Of a stretch of 64,000 bases of DNA, positions 27,270 to 37,297 are shown piece by piece; the stretch's first letter is position 1, and every line of letters begins with the position of its first letter. This stretch comes from Streptomyces sp. ADI96-02 (GTDB lineage: Bacteria; Actinomycetota; Actinomycetes; Streptomycetales; Streptomycetaceae), in assembly GCF_003846185.1 (NCBI RefSeq), contig NZ_ML123034.1:1764470-1828469 (forward strand), read 5' to 3'. The notes under the pieces were generated by a model. It worked only from the letters and a program-made list of their open reading frames with translations, ran no database searches and was not told the DNA's origin. A program made the position numbers and the translations under genes.

Positions 27270-27589
27270 GTGGATGAGGGAACAGCGTACATGGCCCGGG
27301 GGCCCCGCCCGCAAACCGTTCCGCGTTCCGCTCAGGGCGGCTTTCGGCTGGTCGGGCCATGTGCCCCGGTCGTCCGCCTGCGGGTCGCCTCGGACAGCCG
27401 GTGGCCGCCCGCGCTGAGGACGCCGGCGTGAGGAGCGGCGTCCCGCGCGGCACCGGGCCCTCATGTGGTCGAAGCGCGCAGCGAGACGGCCAAGTCGACG
27501 TCCGAAGCGCGAACCAACCGGCCCGTGTGTTCGTCGTTACCTGGTGGGAGAATGTACCGGGCAGGGGCGGAACAGCACGGGAGAGGCAT
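27270..27589. other. Intergenic region upstream of tRNA-Val
   Basis: This 320-bp gap should hold the tRNA promoter (minus strand) and the promoter of the coiled-coil protein gene (plus strand). I see no gene, repeat or clear -10/-35 pair that I would defend. Confidence 0.3.
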
Positions 27590-29032
27590 GTGACGGCGAC
27601 ACGCACGCGGCCGAAGGCACGAGCGGGTGGGGGCCCCGCCGTCGAGGGCGTTCCGGGAGTCCGGGGCGGCCGGCGGGCCGACGGGTGGCGGACGCCGCGT
27701 GGCGTGCGGGCCGTCGCCGAGGTGGTGGCCCTGGTGCTGCTGCCCGTGCCCCTGCTGGCCGCCGTGCTGCCCGCCGCCTTCGCCGGCGGCGGTGGCACGC
27801 GCCGCTGGTTCGGCGGGCGCGGGGAGAACCAGCGCGCCGAGGCCCAGGCGGCGAAGGACGCGGCGGCCGGGGCCTTCTACGAGCTGGACACCGCCCAGCG
27901 GGATCTGAAGATCTCCGTCGAAACCATCAGCGCCGTCGACGACTCCCCGCAGGGCCGCCGGGCGGTGGAGGACTTCGCCGCCCTGGGACGCCGGATCGAC
28001 GAGGTCAGCCACACCTACATCACCGCCGTCGACGCCCACGACCTGGACCGGGACGATCTGGAGCCCTCCGCGGCCGCCGGCGCGCGCGCCGACCTGACCC
28101 GGGCCAAGGACGACCTCGTACGGGTCAAGGGCGAGCTGGACCGTTTCGCGCAGGGGCTCGGCCCGCTGCTGGGCAAGGCGGAAACGCAGCTCGCGCGGCT
28201 CGCGCCCGCCGTGGAGCGGGCCCGGCAGGCGCTCCTCGCGGCGAGCAACGCCCTCGACTCCGTACGGGCCGCGGGTCTGCGCGCCGACGACCTCGCCGCC
28301 CGGCTCGCCGCCCTCGCCCCGGAGCTGACCAAGCTGAACCAGGGCGCGGGCCGCCACGGCGTCGCTGAGACGCTTCAGCGGGCGGATGTGGTGCTGCGCG
28401 ATGCCGAGGCCGTGCGTGCCGAGGCGGAGCGGCTGCCGGAGCGGGCCGCCGAGATCGACCGCCGGCTGGTGTCCCTGCGGACCCGCGCGCAGGCGCTGAC
28501 GACCCGCGCAGGCGCGGTGGAGCCGGTCCTCAGCGAGTTGCGGCGGCGCTTCTCGGCCGCCTGCTGGCAGGATCTCCAGCCGGTGCCGGAGCAGGCCCTC
28601 GTGAACGTACGGCAGGCCGAGGCCAAGCTCGCGGAGGCCGGGAAGGCGCGCGCGGAGCAGCACTGGGCCGACGCCACGGCGCGGCTCAGCACGGTGCGGG
28701 CCCTGCTCAACGCGACCGATGAGGCGGTCTCTGCGGCCGGGGACCGGTTGCAGCGGCTGGACGCGGTGGCGAAGGACCCGCAGCGGGAGATCGAGCGGAC
28801 CCGGTTCGCCGTGCGGGACGCGCAGCGGCTGGCGATGTCCGGGCGGCAGACGCCCGATCCGCGGCACGCCCGGCCGCTGGACGACTCCGTCGCCCGGCTG
28901 GACCGGGCCATCGCCGGTCTGGAGGGCCGGCACCCCGACTACTGGCACTTCCTGACCGAGACCGAGGCCGTGCGGCGGACGGCGGCGCGCGTGGTGTCCG
29001 ACATCCGCGAGGAGCGCGGCGGCGGCTCCTGA
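27590..29032 (+). CDS. Membrane-anchored coiled-coil protein
   Basis: This 480-residue protein has a basic N-terminus, one membrane helix (VVALVLLPVPLLAAVLPAAFAGGG, about residues 45-68) and then about 400 residues of charged, Ala/Leu/Arg/Glu-rich heptad sequence predicted to form long coiled coils. No enzymatic motif is visible. The GTG at 27590 has GGGAGAGG close upstream; the open frame further left is non-conserved in character. It may be a structural or scaffolding envelope protein. Function unknown. Confidence 0.65.
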   Translation: MTATRTRPKARAGGGPAVEGVPGVRGGRRADGWRTPRGVRAVAEVVALVLLPVPLLAAVLPAAFAGGGGTRRWFGGRGENQRAEAQAAKDAAAGAFYELDTAQRDLKISVETISAVDDSPQGRRAVEDFAALGRRIDEVSHTYITAVDAHDLDRDDLEPSAAAGARADLTRAKDDLVRVKGELDRFAQGLGPLLGKAETQLARLAPAVERARQALLAASNALDSVRAAGLRADDLAARLAALAPELTKLNQGAGRHGVAETLQRADVVLRDAEAVRAEAERLPERAAEIDRRLVSLRTRAQALTTRAGAVEPVLSELRRRFSAACWQDLQPVPEQALVNVRQAEAKLAEAGKARAEQHWADATARLSTVRALLNATDEAVSAAGDRLQRLDAVAKDPQREIERTRFAVRDAQRLAMSGRQTPDPRHARPLDDSVARLDRAIAGLEGRHPDYWHFLTETEAVRRTAARVVSDIREERGGGS

Positions 29033-29142
29033 TCCTGCCGCGCCCAGCACCTCCAGCACACGCCCCGCCTTCGTACCGCTGTCCCCTTACCGCCGTCCCC
29101 GCGCCACTGACGCGGGCCCGCCGCACGGACTAGCCTGAGCCC

Positions 29143-29373
29143 ATGCCTCGCTACGAATTCCGCTGCCGCACCTGCGGCGACACGTTCGAACTCAGCCGTC
29201 CCATGGCCCAGTCGTCCGATCCCGCCTCCTGCCCCGCAGGCCACGACGATACCGTCAAACTGCTCTCCACCGTCGCCGTGGGCGGCACCGCCACAGGCTC
29301 CGCGCCCGCCCCCTCCTCCGGCGGTGGCGGTGGCGGCGGCGGGGGCTGTTGCGGCGGAGGGTGCTGCGGCTGA
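29143..29373 (+). CDS. FmdB-family zinc ribbon protein
   Basis: This 76-residue protein starts MPRYEFRCRTCGDTFE, the classic FmdB opening with the first zinc pair C8 and C11. The second knuckle is CPAGHDD (C30 and H34), a Cys/His variant of the usual C-P-x-C. A Gly-rich, Cys-containing tail (GGGCCGGGCCG-like) ends the protein. The role is probably regulatory or in metal handling. No ribosome site is present; TAGCCT ends 6 nt before the ATG, which suggests a leaderless mRNA. Confidence 0.85.
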   Translation: MPRYEFRCRTCGDTFELSRPMAQSSDPASCPAGHDDTVKLLSTVAVGGTATGSAPAPSSGGGGGGGGGCCGGGCCG

Positions 29374-29451
29374 GGGGCTGCGGGTGAGGAGCTGCGGGTG
29401 AGCGCGCCGACCGGGACGGTCGTCTGCGGCTGAGAGAGCCGTCCGCCGGCG

Positions 29452-30111
29452 CTACTTCCTACGGGACAGCGTCAGGCCGTCCGCCACCGTCAGCAGCACG
29501 CTGTCCATTCGCGCGTCCGCTCCCACGTGGTCGTTGAACTCCTTGATCGCCGCCGCCGGTCCGGTCGCCTCCGGGTCGGTGACGGCTCCGTGGAAGAGCA
29601 CGTTGTCCACGGCGATCAGGCCGCCGGGGCGCATCCGGGGCACCAGCTCCTCCCAGTAAGCGATGTAGCCGCCCTTGTCCGCGTCCAGGTAGGCGAAGTC
29701 GATGTGCGGCTCGGCGGGCATCGCGCGCAGGGTCTCCAGGGCGGGGGCGACGCGCAGGTCGATACGGTCCGCGACGCCCGCCTTCTCCCATGCCTCCTGT
29801 CCGTACGCCGTCCACTCCCGCGAGATGTCGCACGCGATCAGCGTGCCGTCGGCGGGCAGCGCCTGGGCCATCGCCAGGGCGCTGAAACCGGTGAACGTGC
29901 CGATCTCCACCACGTGGCGGGCGCCGACGAGCCGGACGAGGAAGGCGAGCAGCGGCGCCTGCTCCTCGGCCGACTGCATCCCGGCGTGGTCGGGGAACCG
30001 TGCGTACGTGGTCTCCACCAGCTCCCGCTGGACCGGTTCCAGCGGCGGGTTGTGGGCCAGCACGTACGCGTACAGCTCGTCCGTCATCGTGGTGTCGTTG
30101 CCCTTGCTCAT
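29452..30111 (-). CDS. Class I SAM-dependent O-methyltransferase (CCoAOMT-like)
   Basis: This 219-residue protein follows the caffeoyl-CoA O-methyltransferase family: VVEIGTFTGFSALAMAQALP (SAM motif I), LIACDISREWTAYGQEAWEKAGV, DFAYLDADKGGYIAYWEEL (metal-binding Asp and the catalytic D-A-D-K) and LIAVDNVLFHGAV. It needs a divalent metal and methylates a catechol-like hydroxyl. The ATG at 30111 is the first in frame; an internal ATG at 30087 is possible. The native substrate is unknown. Confidence 0.87.
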   Translation of the reverse strand: MSKGNDTTMTDELYAYVLAHNPPLEPVQRELVETTYARFPDHAGMQSAEEQAPLLAFLVRLVGARHVVEIGTFTGFSALAMAQALPADGTLIACDISREWTAYGQEAWEKAGVADRIDLRVAPALETLRAMPAEPHIDFAYLDADKGGYIAYWEELVPRMRPGGLIAVDNVLFHGAVTDPEATGPAAAIKEFNDHVGADARMDSVLLTVADGLTLSRRK

Positions 30112-30202
30112 CCGGCTGCGCTTCCCTCGGTGTCGTGGCGCCGCGTCCGTCGGCCGCGCCGTGGCCCCAGCCTGTCGCAGTGCCGTCCGGCACGCACGGG
30201 AA

Positions 30203-31150
30203 TCAGCCGCGTGCCGCCGTGAGGAACCGGCGCAGGATCTCCTCGCCCGCCGCCACGCCCCGCTCCTCCAGCGCCTCGACGTGCGGGGCCCGCCAGTCGT
30301 TCTCGGCGAGTTCGCCGTGGCCGGGGCGCCAGCCGAGGTCGGCGGCGAGCAGGAGGTCGGCGTCGAGGAGGGAGTCCCCGGCGGCCAGCGTGCGGGTGGC
30401 GCCGGAGCGGCGGGCGACCTCGTTCATCGCGGCGCTCTTGGTCAGCGGGACGGGCACCGCGTAGATCTTGCGGCCCTGGAGGGAGACGGTCCAGCCGCGC
30501 GGCTGCGCCCAGACGGCCAGCTCTTTCACCCACTCCTCGGGCAGCAGGGACCGTTCGACGACGAGGTAGGCGAAAAGGTCCTCGGCCACGCGCTCCTTGA
30601 GGAGCCACGCCGGATCGGCGGTGGCGGCGAGGTGGGCCTGGATCTCGGCGAGCGGGGCGCACTCGGCGGCGAGCCGGGCGGCGACCCGGTCCTGCCAGTC
30701 GCGGTCGGAGACGCCGTCGACCAGGAGGTGCCCGCCGTTGGCGCAGATGGCGTACCGGGGCGCGGGGCCCGGGAGGTTGATGCGGTGGTACTGCTCGCGG
30801 GTGCGCGTGGTGGCGGGGACGAAGACGGTGGAGCCGGCCACGTCGGTGAGGAGGGCTGCGGCCGTCTCGGTCAGGTACGACAGGGGCTTGTGCCCGTACA
30901 CCTCGACGCACAGGAGGCGGGGCGCGTCGGCGTCCGGCATGGGCAGGTGGAGCGCCGCCGCCGAGTAGATCAGGGTGCGGTCGAGGTCGCTCGCCACCAG
31001 GGTGACGGGGGTGTCGGTGGAGACCTGCGCGGAGGCGGCCTGCGAGGCGGAGTGCTGCGGGGAGGCGACCTGCGAGGCGGAGAGCTGTGGGGCGGAGAGC
31101 TGTGGGGCGGAGTGCTGTGAGGCGGAGTGCTGCGGGGTGGTGGTGTTCAC
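30203..31150 (-). CDS. HAD-family phosphatase of the Ter biosynthetic operon
   Basis: This 315-residue hydrolase has VASDLDRTLIYS (HAD motif I), a Thr-rich motif II region TVFVPATTRTREQYHRI, the Lys in KSAAMNEVARRSG and motif IV LAAGDSLLDADLLLAADLGW, typical of Cof/SPP-like HADs. It would dephosphorylate the product of the PRTase encoded just upstream. The GTG at 31150 overlaps the stop of that gene (GTGA). The first 45 residues are Ser/Ala/Gln-rich imperfect repeats (SASQ, SAPQL), absent from most relatives. Confidence 0.82.
   Translation of the reverse strand: MNTTTPQHSASQHSAPQLSAPQLSASQVASPQHSASQAASAQVSTDTPVTLVASDLDRTLIYSAAALHLPMPDADAPRLLCVEVYGHKPLSYLTETAAALLTDVAGSTVFVPATTRTREQYHRINLPGPAPRYAICANGGHLLVDGVSDRDWQDRVAARLAAECAPLAEIQAHLAATADPAWLLKERVAEDLFAYLVVERSLLPEEWVKELAVWAQPRGWTVSLQGRKIYAVPVPLTKSAAMNEVARRSGATRTLAAGDSLLDADLLLAADLGWRPGHGELAENDWRAPHVEALEERGVAAGEEILRRFLTAARG
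31020..31136. repeat. 15-bp coding repeats at the HAD N-terminus
   Basis: Imperfect units of the type gcggag(a/t)gctgtgg run through the 5' end of the HAD gene and encode Ser/Ala/Gln/Pro pentapeptides. The copy number probably varies between strains. Confidence 0.65.
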
Positions 31151-33798
31151 GCGCCCGTCACCGCCCTGCCGTCCGCGCCCGTCGCGCCGCGGGTGAAGCG
31201 CGGGTGGATCAGGCCGACACAGCTGTACGGGAGTTCGTCGACCTCTTCGACCGGTACGCCGCGCTGCTCGGCCAGCAGGCGGATGTGGAGCAGGTCCTGG
31301 CCCGCGCCGCGCTTCGCGAGGATCTTCCACGGGACCCGGCGCAGCAGGACCCGGGTCGTCTCGCCGACGCCCGGCTTGACCAGGTTGACGTCGTGGATGC
31401 CGTACTCCTCGCTGATCCGCTCGACGGCCGCCCAGCCCTCCCAGGTCGGGGCGCGGTCGGCGGTGAGCAGTTCCTTCGCCTCGGCGTCGACGCGGCCGGC
31501 CACCTCGCCGAAGTGGGCCGCGACGGCGTCGAGGAAGTCGCCGGAGACGTCCGAACCGGCCAGCTCGCGGTAGAACTTCGCGCCGTGGAAGTCGTCAGGC
31601 CCGACCAGGTCGGCGCGCAGGACGGTACGGGAAATGAGGCCGGACACCGTGGAGTTGAGGCAGGCGGAGGGGATCAGGAAGTCCTCGCGGGTGCCGTACG
31701 TGCGGACGCAGCCGCCCGGGTCGGCCAGCACCGCGATCTCCGGGTTGAAGCCCGCAGGGCCGCCCGACGCCTCGAACTCGCTGATCGCTGCTGCCAGTTC
31801 GCGGGTGATGGCGCCCTTGCCGGTCCAGCCGTCGACGAACACGACATCGGCCGGGTCGTGGTGGGCGGCCAGCCAGCGCAGGGCGGTGGCGTCGATGCCC
31901 CGGCCCCGGACGATGGAGATGGCGTAGTGCGGCAGGTCCAGGCCGTGCCGGTGGCGGGCCCACCGGCGCATCAGCACGCCGACGGGCGTCCCGGCGCGGG
32001 CGAGCGAGACGAGCACGGGGCGCGGTCCGCGTTCGGCCAGGAGGGTTTCGGTGACGGTGCCGACGGCGCGGGCGATGCGGGCGGCCGAGGTGTCGAGAGC
32101 GGCCTGGAACAGGGCCTGGTACTCGGGGCTCGGCTGGTACTCCACGGGCAGCGATTCGGCGTAGTGGGCGCCGCCGCTCTGGATCGCCTCCTCGCGCTCC
32201 TCGGTCGGCGCCTCCAGCTCGGTGTCCGAGAGGTCCTGGAGCAGCCAGCCGACGTCTTCGGGTGCGTAGCTGGAGAAGTCGGGGCCTCGAAGGGGCTCGG
32301 GCAGCACGGCGGGCTCCTGCCGTCGGGGGGCGGGCGAAGAGGTGCGGGCGGGCGTGTGGGACGGGACGACGGCGAGGAGGACCCGGCCGGTGTGCTCGGC
32401 GAGCCGGGCGAGCAGCCCGTCGGGGGCGTGCAGGGCGGGGGTGTCGGCGACCGAGTCGACCACGGCTATCACGGCGTCGAAGCCCGCTCCGGCCACGTTG
32501 TACGCGTACCGGTCGCCGGGGCCGTCGGCCGGGTCGTCGTGCGCCGGGAAGACCAGGCGGGTGCGTATCGCGTAGCCGGGATCGTCGACGGCGAGGACCG
32601 GGGAGCGGGTGGTGGTGGAGGAGCGGACCTCGGCGTCGGTACGGGCCTCCAGGGCGGTGCCGAGGCGCAGCGGGGCGTACATCAGCTCCTCGAAGCCGAG
32701 GACGAGGACGCGGCGGGCCCCGCCCAGCTCTGCCGCCAGCCGGTCCGCCATGGCCGGGAGCGCCGCTTCGAGCGCGGCGCGGTGGGCGGGGGTGAAGCCG
32801 TGCCGGCCGCCGTCGGGGACGCCCGCGGGCCACCCCAGGGCTACCCGGCGGACACGCGGGGCGGCCGAGGCCGGGGCCGATGCGGTGGTGGGCCTCTCCT
32901 GCGGCGCGGCGGCGGTTGAGCGCGCGCCCTCGGCAGGCCGCCCGGCCTCCCGCGCGGCGACCGGCCCGGCCTCCTGCGCGGCCTTCTCTGCCGCTTTCTC
33001 TGCGGCCTTCTCTGCGGCCTTCTCTGCGGTCTTCTCTGCGGCCTTCTGTCCGGCCTCCTCCACGGCGACCAGGGCCCGGCCGCGCTCCAGTACGCCGTCG
33101 GGAAGCGTGACCGTGCCGGAGTTGCGGGCCACCAGGTCGACGCGGGCGCCGATCTCGGCCGCGAAGGCCCTCAGGCGTTCGCGGTCGCCGGCCGAGCGCA
33201 TGTCGACCAGGGCGACGATGACGTACCGCTCGCGCGGTTGCAGGTCGTGCAGCGCGCGGACGGTGTTGAGCACGGTGTTGCCCGTGGAGAACTCGTCGTC
33301 GACCAGGACGAGCGGGGCCGTCCCGTCGGCGTCGGCGGCCAGCAGGCCGGGGTCCTCGGGCAGCAGCAGGTGCGTGGTGGCGTGCGAGTGGGCCTCCTCG
33401 AAGCCGCCCGCGGGCGCCACGCCGGGCACGGGACGCCGGGTGGAGTGGAGGTAGGGGGCGTCACGCAGGCCGTCCGCGACGGCGTGGCCGAGACCGGTGG
33501 CCGTCTCCGCGTAGCCGAGGACCACCGCGCGGCGGGCCGCGTCGGTGCCGAGGAGTTCGCGCACCCGCTCACCGAGGGCGAACCCGGCCCCGTACACGAC
33601 GGAAGGCCGCTGGGGCACGTGTTTGCCGAGCACGTTCGACACGAGCAGGTGCGCCCGCTTCGGGTTGCGGCGCAGGGCCAGGCCCAGCAGCTCATGGAGC
33701 TCCGCGTCCCCCTCCAGCTCGACGCCCAGCCGCTCGGCCACCCAGTCGCCCGACCACACCACGTCCACGGCCTCTTCTCTCCTCGCGCGCCCGCTCAT
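31147..33798 (-). CDS. Fused phosphoribosyltransferase-TRSP-StiP/PRTase-PELOTA protein
   Basis: This 883-residue protein appears to join parts that are separate in many Ter loci. Residues 1-250 form a PRTase with the PRPP loop VLVDDEFSTGNT at 164-175. A linker at about 255-310 has AEK repeats. A TRSP-like domain follows (about 315-480: LGFEELMYAPLRLG, TTTRSPVLAVDDPGYAI). From about 515 comes the StiP/PRTase-like domain with FSSYAPEDVGWLL, LVSLARAGTPVGVLMRRW and FVDGWTGKGAI. The end (about 805-883) is PELOTA-like (VGETTRVLLRRVPWKILAKRG, LPYSCVGLIHP). Ter biosynthesis of a nucleoside-like metabolite has been proposed from comparative genomics. Confidence 0.8.
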   Translation of the reverse strand: MSGRARREEAVDVVWSGDWVAERLGVELEGDAELHELLGLALRRNPKRAHLLVSNVLGKHVPQRPSVVYGAGFALGERVRELLGTDAARRAVVLGYAETATGLGHAVADGLRDAPYLHSTRRPVPGVAPAGGFEEAHSHATTHLLLPEDPGLLAADADGTAPLVLVDDEFSTGNTVLNTVRALHDLQPRERYVIVALVDMRSAGDRERLRAFAAEIGARVDLVARNSGTVTLPDGVLERGRALVAVEEAGQKAAEKTAEKAAEKAAEKAAEKAAQEAGPVAAREAGRPAEGARSTAAAPQERPTTASAPASAAPRVRRVALGWPAGVPDGGRHGFTPAHRAALEAALPAMADRLAAELGGARRVLVLGFEELMYAPLRLGTALEARTDAEVRSSTTTRSPVLAVDDPGYAIRTRLVFPAHDDPADGPGDRYAYNVAGAGFDAVIAVVDSVADTPALHAPDGLLARLAEHTGRVLLAVVPSHTPARTSSPAPRRQEPAVLPEPLRGPDFSSYAPEDVGWLLQDLSDTELEAPTEEREEAIQSGGAHYAESLPVEYQPSPEYQALFQAALDTSAARIARAVGTVTETLLAERGPRPVLVSLARAGTPVGVLMRRWARHRHGLDLPHYAISIVRGRGIDATALRWLAAHHDPADVVFVDGWTGKGAITRELAAAISEFEASGGPAGFNPEIAVLADPGGCVRTYGTREDFLIPSACLNSTVSGLISRTVLRADLVGPDDFHGAKFYRELAGSDVSGDFLDAVAAHFGEVAGRVDAEAKELLTADRAPTWEGWAAVERISEEYGIHDVNLVKPGVGETTRVLLRRVPWKILAKRGAGQDLLHIRLLAEQRGVPVEEVDELPYSCVGLIHPRFTRGATGADGRAVTGA

Positions 33799-33900
33799 CG
33801 TCGCGCGCTCCGTTCACTCATCGTGACGCGTCCAGCTCACTCGTCGCCACGCAACCGGTTCGTCCGGCCTCCGCCGCCTTCGCCTGGCTCCACGCGGTCT

Positions 33901-33947
33901 CCGCGCGGCTCCGTGCGGCTCCGTGCGGCTCCGTGCGGTCTCCGTGC
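33901..33947. repeat. 10-bp tandem repeat
   Basis: The unit gcggctccgt recurs about four times with small changes between the PRTase start and the CitE-like stop. Low-complexity intergenic sequence; function not evident. Confidence 0.55.
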
Positions 33948-33961
33948 GTCGGCGCACCCTC

Positions 33962-35134
33962 TCAGGTCACCAGGCCGGCCGCGAGCAGTTCCACGAAGCC
34001 GACGTCCTCCCTCGCCACCCCGAAGACCTCGGCCCGCTGGAGCGTGCGCTCGGCCCAGGCCCGGTGGGGCTTCACCTCGTTCATCTTGTTCGTGTACGCC
34101 GAGCGCAGCACCCCGCCGCCCTCGCGGTCCGGCCGCAGGATGTCCTGGGCGTCCGTGAACTCTTCGTGGCTGACCACGGAAAGTGCGTGGACGGGCGCGA
34201 CGTGCGACGGGTGGATGCAGGTCTTGCCGAGCAGGCCGTTGGCCCGGTCCAGTTCGATCTCGCGCAGCAGGCCGTCCAGGTCGTGCTGGATGAGGGCGGT
34301 GCGCAGCTCCTCGGCCCGCCCCTCCAGGAAGGGGCTGTGGCGCAGCTGCGGTTTGAACATGCGCTCCTGGCGGCGGAAGTACTCCCAGACCGGGCCGGTG
34401 ATCGTGAAGCCCGTGCCGTCCGCGCGGCCCAGCACGTTGACCACGTCGGCGATGACGGATCCGACGATCTGGACGTCGTACGCGGTCATGTCGGGTGCAC
34501 GGCGCAGGCCGTAGGCCGAGCAGAAGTCGGTGACGCCGAGCCGCAGCGCGAGCACCCGGTCGCGGTACTTGTCGACGGAGCGGGCGATGCCCTGGAGCAC
34601 TTCCGCGCGGGTTTCGAGGTGGAGAAGCTCGGGCGATTCGAGGACCGGCATGGCGAACAGCCGTCGGCCGCAGGAGGATTCCGCCTCGGTGAGGGCCTCC
34701 AGGAAGTGGGCTCCGCGCTCTGCGGTGAATTTGGGAAGTACGAAACCGGACAACATCCGTACGGCGTCGCCGAGCCGGTTCACCAGGTCGGTGATCTGGG
34801 CCGGTTCGCGGACCCGGATGAAGAGCAGCGGCACCTCGTCGGCCGCCGTCTCCCGGTCGGCGAGCGCGGTGAACTGCCTGATCAGGTTGGCTTCGGCATC
34901 GATCACCTCGGCGTCGTCGATCGAGTCCTCCAGGCAGAGCACCATGGAGACGACTCCGCGCGCCGCCTGCTTCATCACGTCGTCGGCGAGGGCCGGACGG
35001 GTGGCCGGGGAGTAGAGCGTGGCGCCCAGGGCGACCGAGAGCAGGCCCGCGGGCGAGTCGGCCCCGAAAGCGCATGGCTCGCGGAAGAACAGGCCCTCGC
35101 GGGCAGCGGGCGATAGGTGCCCGAAGTGACGCAT
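33962..35134 (-). CDS. HpcH/HpaI aldolase (CitE-like) of the Ter biosynthetic operon
   Basis: This 390-residue protein has the citrate-lyase-beta/HpcH fold pattern: ATLYSPATRPALADDVMKQ at the start, VVSMVLCLEDSID (metal ligand region), FIRVREPAQI, FVLPKFTAE, FAMPVLESPELLH and GKTCIHPSHVAPVHAL, typical of CitE-like lyases. It probably makes or breaks a C-C bond in the Ter metabolite pathway. The start MRHFGHLSPAAR has a GGGGGAAA site. It is the first gene of the three-gene minus-strand operon. Confidence 0.85.
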   Translation of the reverse strand: MRHFGHLSPAAREGLFFREPCAFGADSPAGLLSVALGATLYSPATRPALADDVMKQAARGVVSMVLCLEDSIDDAEVIDAEANLIRQFTALADRETAADEVPLLFIRVREPAQITDLVNRLGDAVRMLSGFVLPKFTAERGAHFLEALTEAESSCGRRLFAMPVLESPELLHLETRAEVLQGIARSVDKYRDRVLALRLGVTDFCSAYGLRRAPDMTAYDVQIVGSVIADVVNVLGRADGTGFTITGPVWEYFRRQERMFKPQLRHSPFLEGRAEELRTALIQHDLDGLLREIELDRANGLLGKTCIHPSHVAPVHALSVVSHEEFTDAQDILRPDREGGGVLRSAYTNKMNEVKPHRAWAERTLQRAEVFGVAREDVGFVELLAAGLVT

Positions 35135-35354
35135 GAGTTTCCCCCGAACTGCCTGGCCGGCCGGACAATGCATGGCCGGTAATAGTACGTACGGACGAGT
35201 GTCAAGAGTTCCACATGTACATGGATTTCCGGTTACCCAGCCTACGGCGGGTCTCTCCTCGCGGTAGCTTCACGCCTCCGCCGGAGGGCGCGGGACACGG
35301 GCCGCGCCGCCCCCACGTTGTCCGCACAGCCTCCCAGCAGGCAGGATGACGGGC

Positions 35355-36338
<984 letters not shown>

Positions 36339-36433
36339 GGCCGCCGGGCGGCCCGCGGCGGCTGCGGACGCCGTGCCCCCGTGCAGGCCCGCGCCGAGCG
36401 CATCGGGGCGTTCAGGTGCGGGACTGGGACTTG

Positions 36434-37153
36434 TTACCCGCGCCCCCACTGCATGCCGTAGCCGTAGAGCCGGTCCAGCTCCGACTGGAATCCGTAGACG
36501 AACTTCACCTCGCGTCGCACGATCAGCTCGCCCTTGACGTTCTCCACGGTGAACACCGCGCAGGAACGGGCCTGCGGCGCGCGCTCGTCCAGTTCGATCT
36601 CGATCCGCGGGCCGTTGCCCGGATAGAGCGTGACCTTGGCGTGCGTACGGTCGAACGCGGGCGTCCGGTCGTAGATGTAGACGAAGAACAGCAGCCGCTT
36701 GATCTGGTCGCACTGGTCGAGGTTGACGTAGACGGTCTCGCCGGAGGGTGCGCCGAACCGGTCGTCGCCGCTGAGCCGGACGTAGGGCGGGCCGTTCAGA
36801 TCGCCGATCAGGTTGCCGAGGGGCTGCACGACGCCCTTGGTGCCGTCCATCAACTCGTACATGCAGCCGAGGTCGAGGTCGACGTTGACCATGCCCTGGG
36901 TGTGCGCCTGGACGACGTCGGGCTGGAAGAACTTCAGCGGGTTCAACAACCGGCCGCTCTGGCGCGAGCGCCCCTCCAGGTCCGAGGTCCGCATCCGCCA
37001 GGAGAGGTTCACCCGGAGGTTGCCCGACAGGGCTCCCTGCTTGTTCAGCGAGACCGTGGCGTTCCGTTTGGACAGCACGATGGCGCTCGACGTGGAATTG
37101 CCCGAGTCGAACTGCGCCGCACGCCCCGGCCACAGGCCGTCGAAGAAACCCAT
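36434..37153 (-). CDS. TerA/TerD-superfamily tellurium-resistance-like protein
   Basis: This 239-residue protein contains the TerD-superfamily beta-sandwich layout: SAIVLSKRNATVSLNKQGA, VNVDLDLGCMYELMDGTKGVVQPLG with an Asp pair, PPYVRLSGDDRFGAPSGETVYVNL, RLLFFVYIYDRTPAFD and SCAVFTVENVKGELIVRREVKFVYG. It looks closest to TerA/TerF-like members, with a shorter length than full TerA. It belongs to the minus-strand Ter group (TerD, TerD, DUF475, this gene). GGTGGGGG precedes the ATG. Confidence 0.8.
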   Translation of the reverse strand: MGFFDGLWPGRAAQFDSGNSTSSAIVLSKRNATVSLNKQGALSGNLRVNLSWRMRTSDLEGRSRQSGRLLNPLKFFQPDVVQAHTQGMVNVDLDLGCMYELMDGTKGVVQPLGNLIGDLNGPPYVRLSGDDRFGAPSGETVYVNLDQCDQIKRLLFFVYIYDRTPAFDRTHAKVTLYPGNGPRIEIELDERAPQARSCAVFTVENVKGELIVRREVKFVYGFQSELDRLYGYGMQWGRG

Positions 37154-37297
37154 CCCAACCCCCACCTGTCCCGCTCTCTGCCCCGCTCCTGCCCGCACAT
37201 CACCGCGGGGCGGCCACCCGGGCCGGTTCCGGGAGTCCCGGAGAGCCGTCGCCGTGTTGGGCCGCCCCGCAGAGAGCGTTCCTCAATCCCCGCCGGG

